Of a DNA stretch of 38,671 nt, positions 22,987-29,000 are shown piece by piece. A program made the position numbers and the translations under genes. A model generated the notes under the pieces. The model had not been told where the DNA came from. It made no database searches and saw nothing but the letters and a program-made list of their open reading frames with translations. Every line of letters starts with the position of its first letter. The stretch's first letter is position 1. Where the stretch lies: assembly GCA_001464965.1 (NCBI GenBank), contig LNEJ01000071.1:1-38671 (forward strand), written 5' to 3'. Origin of the DNA: Gammaproteobacteria bacterium Ga0074134 (GTDB lineage Bacteria > Pseudomonadota > Gammaproteobacteria > Ga0077554 > Ga007554).

Positions 22987-23433
22987 CTAAAGCGACAACG
23001 ACTCCAGCTCCATGGAAAGACCTTCCTCGCCCGCCTCTTCGCCCGACCAGATGGCGCTCCAGGCTTGCTCATCCCACAGCTCAAATTTATTGACCTGACC
23101 AAGCAGCATCACCTGCTTGTCGAGCCCGGCATACTCACGCAACTTGGGAGGTAGTAGGATACGGCCCGCGCTGTCCAGCTCGCACTCGGTGGCATGACCG
23201 ATCAGCAAACGCTGCAAGCGGCGCGCCTGCTTGTTGAGACTAGGCAATTTCGCCAGCTTGCGCTCGATCTCCTCCCACTCCGGCAGGGGATATACCAGCA
23301 GGCAGCGGTCATCACGATCCACGGTGATCACCAGTTGACCGCCGCACAAATCCTGCAGACGATCACGATACTTGGCCGGCATTGCCATGCGGCCTTTGGT
23401 ATCCAGATTCAGTGAAGTGACCCCGCGAAACAA
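22987..23433 (-). CDS. mraZ: Transcriptional regulator MraZ
   Basis: First gene of the dcw operon and its DNA-binding repressor; forms a ring of two-fold SpoVT/AbrB-like units. The 148-aa product shows both AbrB-like repeats: [19 protein letters not shown] with PAKYRDRL at the N terminus, and [20 protein letters not shown] from about residue 75. The start codon is TTG at 23433; the conserved MFRG beginning supports it and no in-frame ATG gives this end. Three GTGGG repeats just upstream form its expected operator. Confidence 0.96.
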   Translation of the reverse strand: MFRGVTSLNLDTKGRMAMPAKYRDRLQDLCGGQLVITVDRDDRCLLVYPLPEWEEIERKLAKLPSLNKQARRLQRLLIGHATECELDSAGRILLPPKLREYAGLDKQVMLLGQVNKFELWDEQAWSAIWSGEEAGEEGLSMELESLSL

Positions 23434-23442
23434 AATCTATAC

Positions 23443-23467
23443 CCCACTTTTTCCCACTTTGCCCCAC
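23443..23467 (-). promoter_or_regulatory. MraZ operator: three GTGGG repeats at 10-bp spacing
   Basis: On the minus strand GTGGG occurs at 23467-23463, 23457-23453 and 23447-23443, exactly one helical turn apart. This matches the known MraZ-binding pattern of TGGGN boxes. The repeats lie between the predicted transcription start and the mraZ TTG codon, and the last GTGGGG is eight bases from that codon, where it may also serve as the ribosome site. Autorepression of the dcw operon is the expected effect. Confidence 0.85.
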
Positions 23468-23475
23468 TTGCCGAC

Positions 23476-23505
23476 ACTATAGGTATCACAAGCCGCCCCT
23501 GTCAA
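23476..23505 (-). promoter_or_regulatory. Sigma-70-type promoter of the dcw operon
   Basis: TTGACA (-35) at 23505-23500 and TATAGT (-10) at 23481-23476, separated by 18 bp, read toward mraZ. The -35 matches consensus fully and the -10 in five of six positions. Transcription would start near 23469, giving a leader of about 35 nt that contains all three MraZ boxes. Confidence 0.8.
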
Positions 23506-23690
23506 GAAAAAATCATCACAGAAATGGATAAATTCCTGCTTTGCGGACAGTGACTTAGCGCAACAACGCGGGAAACCGAAAGAGGCGGGAACAAGAAGGG
23601 AAACAAGCGGCAATCAAATCAAAAAGTTGGAGCGAATGATTACAGTAAAACATTAAGAGAGGGAGGAAATCTCCATACTGGACATGGAAA

Positions 23691-24042
23691 TAAAGGAGTC
23701 GGCCTATAAGCCGGGTTCTGTCGTGGACAGCCATTCATCTGGGATGTACGTCACCGCACACCTCAAGCAACCTACCCGGGAACAGTGCGGGCCGCACCAT
23801 CGCTCCCCTATTTGGTCTTGCTCCGGGCGGGGTTTTCCCTGCCACGGCTGTTGCCAGCCGCGCGGTGCGCTCTTACCGCACCATTTCAACCTTACCTGCC
23901 TCTTGCGAGACATCGGCGGTATATTTTCTGTGGCACTTTCCGTAGACTCGCGCCTCCCAGGCGTTACCTGGCGCCCTGCCCTGTGGAGCCCGGACTTTCC
24001 TCCATACCCTCGCGGGTACCGCGGCTGTCTGGCCAACTCCAC
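23691..24042 (-). ncRNA. rnpB: RNase P RNA (type A)
   Basis: Catalytic RNA of RNase P, which trims tRNA 5' leaders. The minus strand carries the universal P4-side block GAGGAAAGTCCGGGCTCC (within 23984-24003), GGTAAGAGCGCACCGCGCGG in the middle, GGTAGGTTGCTTGAG, and the conserved 3' block with CTGTCCACGACAGAACCCGG (within 23705-23740). The ends pair: GGAGTTGGCC at 24040-24031 with GGCCGACTCC at 23704-23695, the P1 helix with one G-U pair. Exact ends are set from P1 and may be off by a few bases; a T-rich run TTTATTTCC follows. Any protein frames here are spurious. Location upstream of mraZ is common in gammaproteobacteria. Confidence 0.96.
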
Positions 24043-24047
24043 ATATT

Positions 24048-24076
24048 AGATTACGCGTGAATGCGTAACTTCGCAA
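24048..24076 (-). promoter_or_regulatory. Probable rnpB promoter
   Basis: TTGCGA at 24076-24071 and TAATCT at 24053-24048 with a 17-bp spacer, placing transcription start about 7 bases later, at the first bases of the P1 helix. The -10 is a weak match to consensus, so the call rests largely on position. Confidence 0.45.
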
Positions 24077-24125
24077 ATATTTGCGCCAGTGTCACGCCGT
24101 TCCTGTAAAGAATAATTCATCATTC

Positions 24126-24143
24126 TGTTACGAGCCCGTAACA
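24126..24143. promoter_or_regulatory. 18-bp palindrome upstream of the acyltransferase gene
   Basis: TGTTACG, four bases, CGTAACA: seven-base arms with perfect symmetry, 75 bp before the acyltransferase start. A second palindrome with the same half-site core, TTACGC-N6-GCGTAA, lies at 24051-24068 inside the rnpB promoter spacer. No T run follows on either strand, so a dimeric repressor site is more likely than a terminator. No regulator is identified. Confidence 0.35.
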
Positions 24144-24217
24144 AAAAATCGCCATCCTTTGCCAGAACATACGTGAGTGCCGCAGGCGCGGTCTAAAACT
24201 AATGAGGAGCAGAGGCC

Positions 24218-25000
24218 ATGGCTTTGGCGGCGATACAAAACCAATATTTTGAGATCGAATCACACCAGGGGCATCACCTGCATGTCGGCCTGGCAAATTC
24301 GAAAAAAGACATCGAGGCCGCCCAGCGCCTGCGCTATCAGGTGTTTGTCGAGGAAATGGGGGCACGCATCTCGTGCAAACAGCCCGGCATGGAAAGCGAC
24401 CGCTTTGATCCCTACTGCCAGCACTTGCTGGTGCGGGATCTCAATAACGATCAGGTGGTAGGCTGCTACCGCATCCTCACCGGCACTCAGGCCATCGAAG
24501 CCGGTGGTTTTTATTCGCAAACCGAGTTTGATCTGAGCAACATCCTCGCCATGCCCGCGCGCATCATGGAGGTGGGCCGCACCTGCGTCCACCCCAATTA
24601 CCGCAATGGCAGCACCATCGGGCTGCTGTGGGCGGGACTCACACGTTACATGGCCATCAACAATTTCGATTACATGATGGGCTGCGCCAGCATCCCCATG
24701 AGCATGGGCGTGAAGAAGGTCGCGGCGACTTACCGCCACCTGCGCGACAATCACCTCAGCCCCGATGCGTGCCGCGTCACGCCCAGGCTAATCGTACCCG
24801 GCCTGGACCTGTTTGCGCACGACACAATCACCCCGCCCAGCACCCCGCCCCTGCTCAAGGCCTACATGCGCCTCGGCGCGGTGATCTGCGGTGAGCCCGC
24901 GTGGGATCCACACTTTAACGTAGCGGACATGCTGATCCTGCTCGACAGGGATAGGCTGGATGCGCGCTATGTGCGGCATTTTGCGAGCCGGGCAGCGTGA
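24218..25000 (+). CDS. N-acyltransferase of the OlsB / autoinducer-synthase-like GNAT group
   Basis: The 260-aa product starts at ATG 24218 behind GAGGAG. The N-terminal half has the Acetyltransf_5 pattern: AAQRLRYQVFVEEMGAR (about residues 34-50), DRFDPYCQHLLVRD, VVGCYRIL, a FYSQTEFDLS segment, and RIMEVGRTCVHPNYRNG with the acyl-donor site. The later IMGCAS-like YMMGCASIPM and a GAVICGEPAWDPHFNVADMLILL segment are typical of OlsB-like N-acyltransferases that make lyso-ornithine lipid from acyl-ACP. Substrate is not fixed by sequence; related proteins include hemolysin-like and PEP-CTERM/exosortase-associated acyltransferases. No olsA partner is visible. It is a single-gene unit ending at a palindromic terminator. 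Confidence 0.8.
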   Translation: MALAAIQNQYFEIESHQGHHLHVGLANSKKDIEAAQRLRYQVFVEEMGARISCKQPGMESDRFDPYCQHLLVRDLNNDQVVGCYRILTGTQAIEAGGFYSQTEFDLSNILAMPARIMEVGRTCVHPNYRNGSTIGLLWAGLTRYMAINNFDYMMGCASIPMSMGVKKVAATYRHLRDNHLSPDACRVTPRLIVPGLDLFAHDTITPPSTPPLLKAYMRLGAVICGEPAWDPHFNVADMLILLDRDRLDARYVRHFASRAA

Positions 25001-25006
25001 TGATAT

Positions 25007-25039
25007 TAGGGAACCTCTGAATAAATCAGAGGTTCCCTA
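25007..25039. repeat. Perfect 14-bp palindrome, bidirectional terminator or REP-like element
   Basis: Arms 25007-25020 (TAGGGAACCTCTGA) and 25026-25039 are exact reverse complements around ATAAA. It begins 7 bp after the plus-strand acyltransferase stop and includes the stop codon (25037-25039) of the convergent antitoxin gene. A related degenerate copy sits at 8126-8152. The stem is long enough to terminate both transcripts, though T runs are lacking. Confidence 0.65.
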
Positions 25040-25324
25040 GGCTGCTTTGGCATGGAGCTTTATTCCCAACGCCCGCACTACCTTTAGCACCGTAGCAAAC
25101 TCTGGGTTCCCTTCAGCGGAAAGCGCCTTATACAGGCTCTCGCGCCCGAGACCCGTATCACGGGCAAGTTGCGCCATTCCTTTGGCCCGCGCGATCACTC
25201 CAAGCGTATGCGTGATCAGCACGGGATCGCCATCTTCCAGGGCGGCCTCCAGATAAGCTGCCATATCTTCATCGGTTTTCAGATATTCCGCCGGATCATA
25301 GGGGCGGGTCTTGGTCTTCGCCAT
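25037..25324 (-). CDS. HigA-like addiction module antitoxin (HTH)
   Basis: The 95-aa protein (MAKTKTRPYDPAEYLKTDED...) matches the putative addiction-module antidote family: an N-terminal DPAEYL motif, then AYLEAALEDGDP, and a helix-turn-helix of the XRE/Cro type at about residues 50-75 (MAQLARDTGLGRESLYKALS), ending IKLHAKAA. Start ATG 25324 follows GGAGG. The toxin gene precedes it on the same strand with 12 bp between, the HigB-HigA order. The antitoxin is intact while the toxin reading frame is broken, so it may persist as a plain autoregulator. Confidence 0.85.
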   Translation of the reverse strand: MAKTKTRPYDPAEYLKTDEDMAAYLEAALEDGDPVLITHTLGVIARAKGMAQLARDTGLGRESLYKALSAEGNPEFATVLKVVRALGIKLHAKAA

Positions 25325-25336
25325 AATAATAACCTC

Positions 25337-25626
25337 CTACAGATTGCGCGCCAGTTCCAAGGCGGTTTTTATGTCACGCTCTTGCGTGCGCTTGTCGCCT
25401 CCGGCCAGTAACACGATCAACACGGCGCCACGCCGCACAAAATACACTCTGTAACCCGGCCCGCAATCAATCCGCAATTCTGAGACACCCTCACCGACCG
25501 GTTTCACATCGCCGGGGTTGCCCAACTGTAAGCGGTCGATGCGAGTTTGAACCGTGCTCGCGCTTGCCGATCACACAAGTTAGGAAACCATTTGGAAAAG
25601 ATCTCGGGCTGGCGGATTGCGATCAT
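25337..25626 (-). pseudogene. HigB/RelE-type toxin gene with a one-base frameshift
   Basis: The C-terminal part reads VQTRIDRLQLGNPGDV, then VKPVGEGVSELRIDCGPGYRVYFV and GGDKRTQERDIKTALELARNL, the addiction-module killer (RelE/ParE superfamily) pattern. The N-terminal part, MIAIRQPEIFSKW and WFPNLCDRQARAR from ATG 25626, lies in a different frame and joins it exactly at base 25552, where the two codons CGG and GTT share one G. Restoring one base would give a full-length toxin of about 97 residues. I infer loss of a G from a short G run. The alternative, a shorter protein from a start at 25525, would lack a third of the fold. Confidence 0.8.
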
Positions 25627-25692
25627 GCTCAGCATGTATTCTACAAGATACGCCCTGTCAAGAAGCATTTCAAGGCAACGATCTGATCCCGG

Positions 25693-26118
25693 CTAACCAA
25701 GTTCCCTGGAAAAATGGTGGGCGCTAATTTTCATCTTCCGCCTTAGATACAGGCGGTGGGCGTCATGCCTGTGCACACCAGAGTCAAGATGGAATTGGTC
25801 ACAAGACAGCTCCTTTGCCTTCTCCATGAGCCAATCGAGCAGCTTTCCGCCATAACCAAGCTTGCGGGATGCGCCCACAGTAATGAGGTCATCCACATAG
25901 AATGCTCGCCCCCACGCCAAGAATTCAGCGACGCGATAACCCGCTGCTGCGACCACCTGACCTTGCGAGGCGATATAGACGAGAACATAACCATGATTCT
26001 TCATTTGGCGCTGAACCTGTGCCACGAAGTCTTGCTCCAAGAGATGTGGCCTCAGCTCATGAAATGCCGAGAAACAAGCTTTTATCTCGGCTTCGGTAAG
26101 GGCTGCGTGAATATCCAT
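25693..26118 (-). CDS. GNAT family N-acetyltransferase
   Basis: The 141-aa product has the GNAT fold in order: an N-terminal helix pair ending at LRPHLLEQDFVAQVQRQM, strand pair YVLVYIASQGQVVAAAGYRV, YVDDLITVGASRKLGYGGKLLDWLMEKAKE with the acetyl-CoA loop RKLGYGG (about residues 85-91), and a C-terminal FHLDSGVHRHDAHRLYLRR motif. The substrate cannot be deduced. ATG 26118 follows GGAAA. It is monocistronic between the toxin-antitoxin pair and a divergent MerR-type promoter. It lacks the ribbon-helix-helix partner gene expected of TacT-type toxins. Confidence 0.85.
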   Translation of the reverse strand: MDIHAALTEAEIKACFSAFHELRPHLLEQDFVAQVQRQMKNHGYVLVYIASQGQVVAAAGYRVAEFLAWGRAFYVDDLITVGASRKLGYGGKLLDWLMEKAKELSCDQFHLDSGVHRHDAHRLYLRRKMKISAHHFSRELG

Positions 26119-26228
26119 GTATTTTCCTGATTACCAGCTTTCACCGTAAGAGAGCCGTTTCGTTAAGGAAAAACGGCGAAAAAATTGTATTTCAAAATAC
26201 GGCTCCATAACGAATTGAGCGATAGCTC

Positions 26229-26260
26229 TTGACCGTGGAGCATACTCCACACTTTACGAT
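26229..26260 (+). promoter_or_regulatory. MerR-family-type promoter and operator
   Basis: TTGACC (-35) at 26229-26234 and TACGAT (-10) at 26255-26260 are 20 bp apart, longer than normal. The spacer holds the perfect dyad GTGGAG-CATA-CTCCAC at 26235-26250. An over-long spacer filled with a dyad is the hallmark of promoters activated by MerR-family metal sensors such as MerR, ZntR, CadR or PbrR. It reads toward the small membrane protein at 26292. No merR-like gene lies nearby. Confidence 0.75.
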
Positions 26261-26291
26261 GTCCATCCCTTTCATCTGATGGAGTCGCGTT

Positions 26292-26588
26292 ATGCCACAC
26301 ATTCCTGATAGCAATCGCTCTCGCTCGAAACGCATCGCATCATGGGCAGGCATTCTCTGCATCGCATGTTGCGCTGTGCCGATCATGGGCATAGTGATGG
26401 GTTCGGCAGCGCTTGCTGGGCTTGCCGTTTACACGGAAAGAGCCGTCCTGGTTGTACTGATCGGCGTGGCTGCTTTACTCGCCTACTAACTCTTTACCCG
26501 AAAACCCCCGCGTTCTTGTGGTACCGATTGTAGCTGTCGACCTGAATCTACCCGTGCGAGCCAAGCCAAAAAAGACGAGACGCCTTAA
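26292..26588 (+). pseudogene. Small MerF-like membrane protein interrupted by an in-frame stop
   Basis: ATG 26292, with GGAG seven bases upstream, opens a 65-codon frame with a basic start and two hydrophobic helices: GILCIACCAVPIMGIVMG with a vicinal cysteine pair, and AVLVVLIGVAALLAY. A TAA at 26487-26489 stops it. Without the stop the same frame runs on as LFTRKPPRSCGTDCSCRPES and ends ASQAKKDETP at 26588, giving a basic linker and a cysteine-rich CGTDCSC tail. Two helices with a CC pair and a Cys-rich tail fit MerF-type metal transport proteins. I infer a nonsense change (for example TTA to TAA); the 65-aa form may still insert in the membrane. Confidence 0.6.
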
Positions 26589-26780
26589 CTGCACGCGGAA
26601 GACTTTCCGTTTTCCTTATCGACCCCTATGCAATCTGGCAGGCCATTGCTTGTGCCGCATGCGCCGGTGCATGCTTGATGTATCTGGAGAAGCAAGTAGC
26701 CTGATGTGATGACGGGTTCAGCCTGTTCGCGCATGAATAATCTTTCAGGCTATGCTCTACGCTGACTATCTGTCATGTTG

Positions 26781-27995
26781 TTACCCTCTGCCAATTTCTT
26801 TGCTCAATACCTGCCAATTGGGAAAATCGTACTCAGTGGCGTCAACATAATTTACTGCATTGAATTTTCGTTCCCCTTTCCGTTCCGTTGGAAATAGCAC
26901 AAGGTTTTGTCCGCCCGGCTTTACCGCACTGGGATACACGATTCCATCCAGAGCATTTCCTTGCTCACTGTGCGTGAATATCAAGGCGAAATATTCAGAC
27001 ACCACTTGGGAAGGCACGTATTCGATATGTTCCCGACCATCCTTCCGAACCGGTTGTGAAATCTCCAGCACAAAACGTTCGAGGAACAATAGGCCTTCGT
27101 GAATCCTGCGGCGGGCGCTGTCAAACACAGATGGCAGCTCAGGTAACCTTGTGAGGTTTAGAACCACTAAATTGCGTGTTGCACGAAATTCTGCCAGCAC
27201 CCCTTTTACTGGTGGTGCATTCACAACTTCTGCAAAGGCTGTGGACGCATCGAGTGCGAGATATAGGTAGCTAATTCCAGCGGGATTCATACGACCAGCA
27301 CGAGCTTTTTGAGATGGTGGAGCTCCCATTGTCGCAGCATTCGCTTCCCACTCGGCCTCTTCGAGCCTTGCCCGTACACGGAAAAAACTAGACCCCTCTG
27401 GCACGATAGTTACAAGGCTCAGCGAGTGCACGAGGCTCTCAATGGCTGGAAGCATAGCCCTTGGCTCATACTCTTCTGGCCCAGAAAATTCCGGTAAGCG
27501 CGCCTTGTCGAAGAAGAAGCGAGTGTCATATTTTACCGACCGCACGAAGCCGTCCCAGGAGCTAATGAGCACATCATGAAGATGGGAGCTAGCCCAATGC
27601 CCACCCGCCGCAGGAACCCATGCATCGTTATGAAATGCCTCAACGATGTCATCGAATAGCTTCTCGTCACAGTCCAAACTCAATGACATTAGCACATCCA
27701 CTGTATACGTTGGTTCGATTACTGGCGAGCCATCATCCCAAGGCACCCCCGCAGCCGTGGGGTCGTTAAAGTAGTAGTAAACACTATCTGCAATTGGCGC
27801 TAGGATGTCCTCCATAGGCGCCGCGATGGGCGCTGTCGAAGAACGCCCACAGTAGTCACAGGTATTGGACTGACTGTTACTCGAAATGACTGATTTAAGA
27901 AAATGGTCATCAACGCAATCTGCGCAAACATATAAATCCGGGGCATCCCAGCCCCTCTCCTGCGATTCCATCCATTGGCTTTTGACGAGTCCCAA
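26781..27995 (-). CDS. RES-domain protein with N-terminal zinc ribbon (HEPN/RES N-terminal type)
   Basis: The 404-aa product begins MGLVKSQWMESQERGW with a TTG codon at 27995; an ATG eight codons on is the alternative. Residues 24-49 form a C-x2-C/C-x2-C ribbon (YVCADC, CDYCG). Residues 60-190 match the all-helical domain found ahead of RES domains. Residues 203-390 are the RES domain: FFRVRAR (R206/R208), GRMNPAGISYLYLALD, then FAEV with E256, and a late DGIVYPSAVKPGGQNLVLF. Studied RES toxins degrade NAD+ using conserved R, Y and E residues; such activity here is inferred. No Xre antitoxin is adjacent, so it may be a stand-alone effector. Confidence 0.8.
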   Translation of the reverse strand: MGLVKSQWMESQERGWDAPDLYVCADCVDDHFLKSVISSNSQSNTCDYCGRSSTAPIAAPMEDILAPIADSVYYYFNDPTAAGVPWDDGSPVIEPTYTVDVLMSLSLDCDEKLFDDIVEAFHNDAWVPAAGGHWASSHLHDVLISSWDGFVRSVKYDTRFFFDKARLPEFSGPEEYEPRAMLPAIESLVHSLSLVTIVPEGSSFFRVRARLEEAEWEANAATMGAPPSQKARAGRMNPAGISYLYLALDASTAFAEVVNAPPVKGVLAEFRATRNLVVLNLTRLPELPSVFDSARRRIHEGLLFLERFVLEISQPVRKDGREHIEYVPSQVVSEYFALIFTHSEQGNALDGIVYPSAVKPGGQNLVLFPTERKGERKFNAVNYVDATEYDFPNWQVLSKEIGRG

Positions 27996-28040
27996 AGTCT
28001 TTTTCCATTCAATCTTGTGCTTTTCGTACGGTTGCTAAGG

Positions 28041-28120
28041 GGAAAAGGGTAGGGTAGAGAGCAGGCTCTGCCTCCCCTCCCTCATCAAACCATGCATGCG
28101 GTTCTCCCGCGCACGGCTTT
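28041..28120 (-). mobile_element. 3' remnant of a group II intron (domains V and VI)
   Basis: The minus strand at 28119-28088 folds as domain V: the AGC triad in AGCCGTGC, lower stem CCGTGC/GCATGG with one G-U pair, a two-base AT bulge on the 3' side, upper stem GCGG/CCGC and a small loop. Domain VI follows: GGGAGGG pairs with CCCTACCC leaving a bulged A (complement of 28050), the expected branch point, 7-8 bases before a 3' end near 28042. Upstream sequence to about 28180 may be the end of domain IV. No reverse transcriptase or 5' domains lie within the window, so this is a dead fragment. Confidence 0.75.
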
Positions 28121-28289
28121 CCGATGTTTTTCTCCCCAAGGCATGCGCCGTTTTCCAGCCTGCCGTTATCGGAACTTTGTACAATCCTTAGTTCGAATAA
28201 AGCTTCTAGAAAAGAAGAAAAGGGGGCGCTACCATTTTTCTTCGGAGGCCTACTTCATTCGCCCAGAAACACCTAGTCACCGCTTCCCG

Positions 28290-28940
28290 TCAATCCCTCG
28301 ACATCCGCGCGCCATGATAGAACCCTTCGCTCGCAATCATTGCCCACACCCCATCCGGCACCAGGTAGCGCGCGCTTTTGCCTTCTTTTATCAGGGCGCG
28401 GATACGGGTGGCGGAGATGTCCAGTTGCGTGACTTCCTTAAGCAGGATATGTCCCGCCGGGCATGCGCGCAATAGGGCGGTATTATCCGTAATGTGCTCC
28501 GCAAGCAGTGCGGCGACTTCGCCCTGTGCGGGTGGCTGCGAACCGGGGCGGTGCATGACGATGATGTGCGCCAAGGTGATGAGTTCGCGCCAGCGGCGCC
28601 AGGTGTCCAGACCCCGAAAGGAATCCATGCCCAGCAGCAGGCAAAGCGGCCTATGATCTCCGAGTTCTGCGCGTAGCGAGATGAGTGTATCCACGGTGTA
28701 GGACGGCCCGTCGCGGCGCAGTTCGCGGTCGTCGACCTTCAATCCCGGCACGCCCTGGATCGCTGCTTCCAGCATGGCCAGGCGCTGCACGGGGTTGGCT
28801 ACTGGTGCGGTGCGGTGGGGTGGGACGTGGCAGGGGATGAGCCGGATTTCGTCCAGCGCCAAGTCTTCCAGCACCTCCAGCACAGGGCGCAAATGGCCGA
28901 TGTGGATGGGGTCGAAGGTGCCGCCGAAGATGCCGATCAT
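28290..28940 (-). CDS. nadD: Nicotinate-nucleotide adenylyltransferase NadD
   Basis: Converts nicotinate mononucleotide and ATP to deamido-NAD in NAD synthesis. The 216-aa protein starts MIGIFGGTFDPIHIGHLRPV, with the nucleotidyltransferase motifs GGTFDPIHIGH (6-16), IPCHVPPHR, and SATRIRALIKEG (from about 175) near the C terminus. Start ATG 28940 lies 60 bp after the proA stop, and no ribosome site is obvious. In many gammaproteobacteria rsfS and rlmH follow; here a group II intron remnant and accessory genes follow instead. Confidence 0.96.
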   Translation of the reverse strand: MIGIFGGTFDPIHIGHLRPVLEVLEDLALDEIRLIPCHVPPHRTAPVANPVQRLAMLEAAIQGVPGLKVDDRELRRDGPSYTVDTLISLRAELGDHRPLCLLLGMDSFRGLDTWRRWRELITLAHIIVMHRPGSQPPAQGEVAALLAEHITDNTALLRACPAGHILLKEVTQLDISATRIRALIKEGKSARYLVPDGVWAMIASEGFYHGARMSRD

Positions 28941-29000
28941 GCAGGGGTCGGGGGCGAGAGGCCGGGAATCAGTGAATGAAGGGTGACGCCCGCCCGCCTC

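Noticed and set aside
23684-24076. Protein frames on both strands over rnpB
   Set aside because: The region is RNase P RNA with conserved blocks and a paired P1 helix; such frames are classic spurious annotations.
24126-24143. Palindrome as an intrinsic terminator
   Set aside because: The A/T run lies on the wrong side of the stem for termination on either strand, and no gene ends there; an operator is more plausible.
25693-26118. GNAT gene as a TacT-type toxin
   Set aside because: No ribbon-helix-helix antitoxin gene is adjacent and the sequence looks like an ordinary GNAT enzyme.
26518-26780. Possible second gene after the MerF-like ORF
   Set aside because: One frame has an ATG but reads like an out-of-frame shadow. 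Another gives a protein-like end (DPYAIWQAIACAACAGACLM) but has no start codon. Nothing in this stretch can be supported.
28092-28475. 127-codon plus-strand frame
   Set aside because: It runs from the intron remnant into the antisense of nadD and has no ribosome site or domain.
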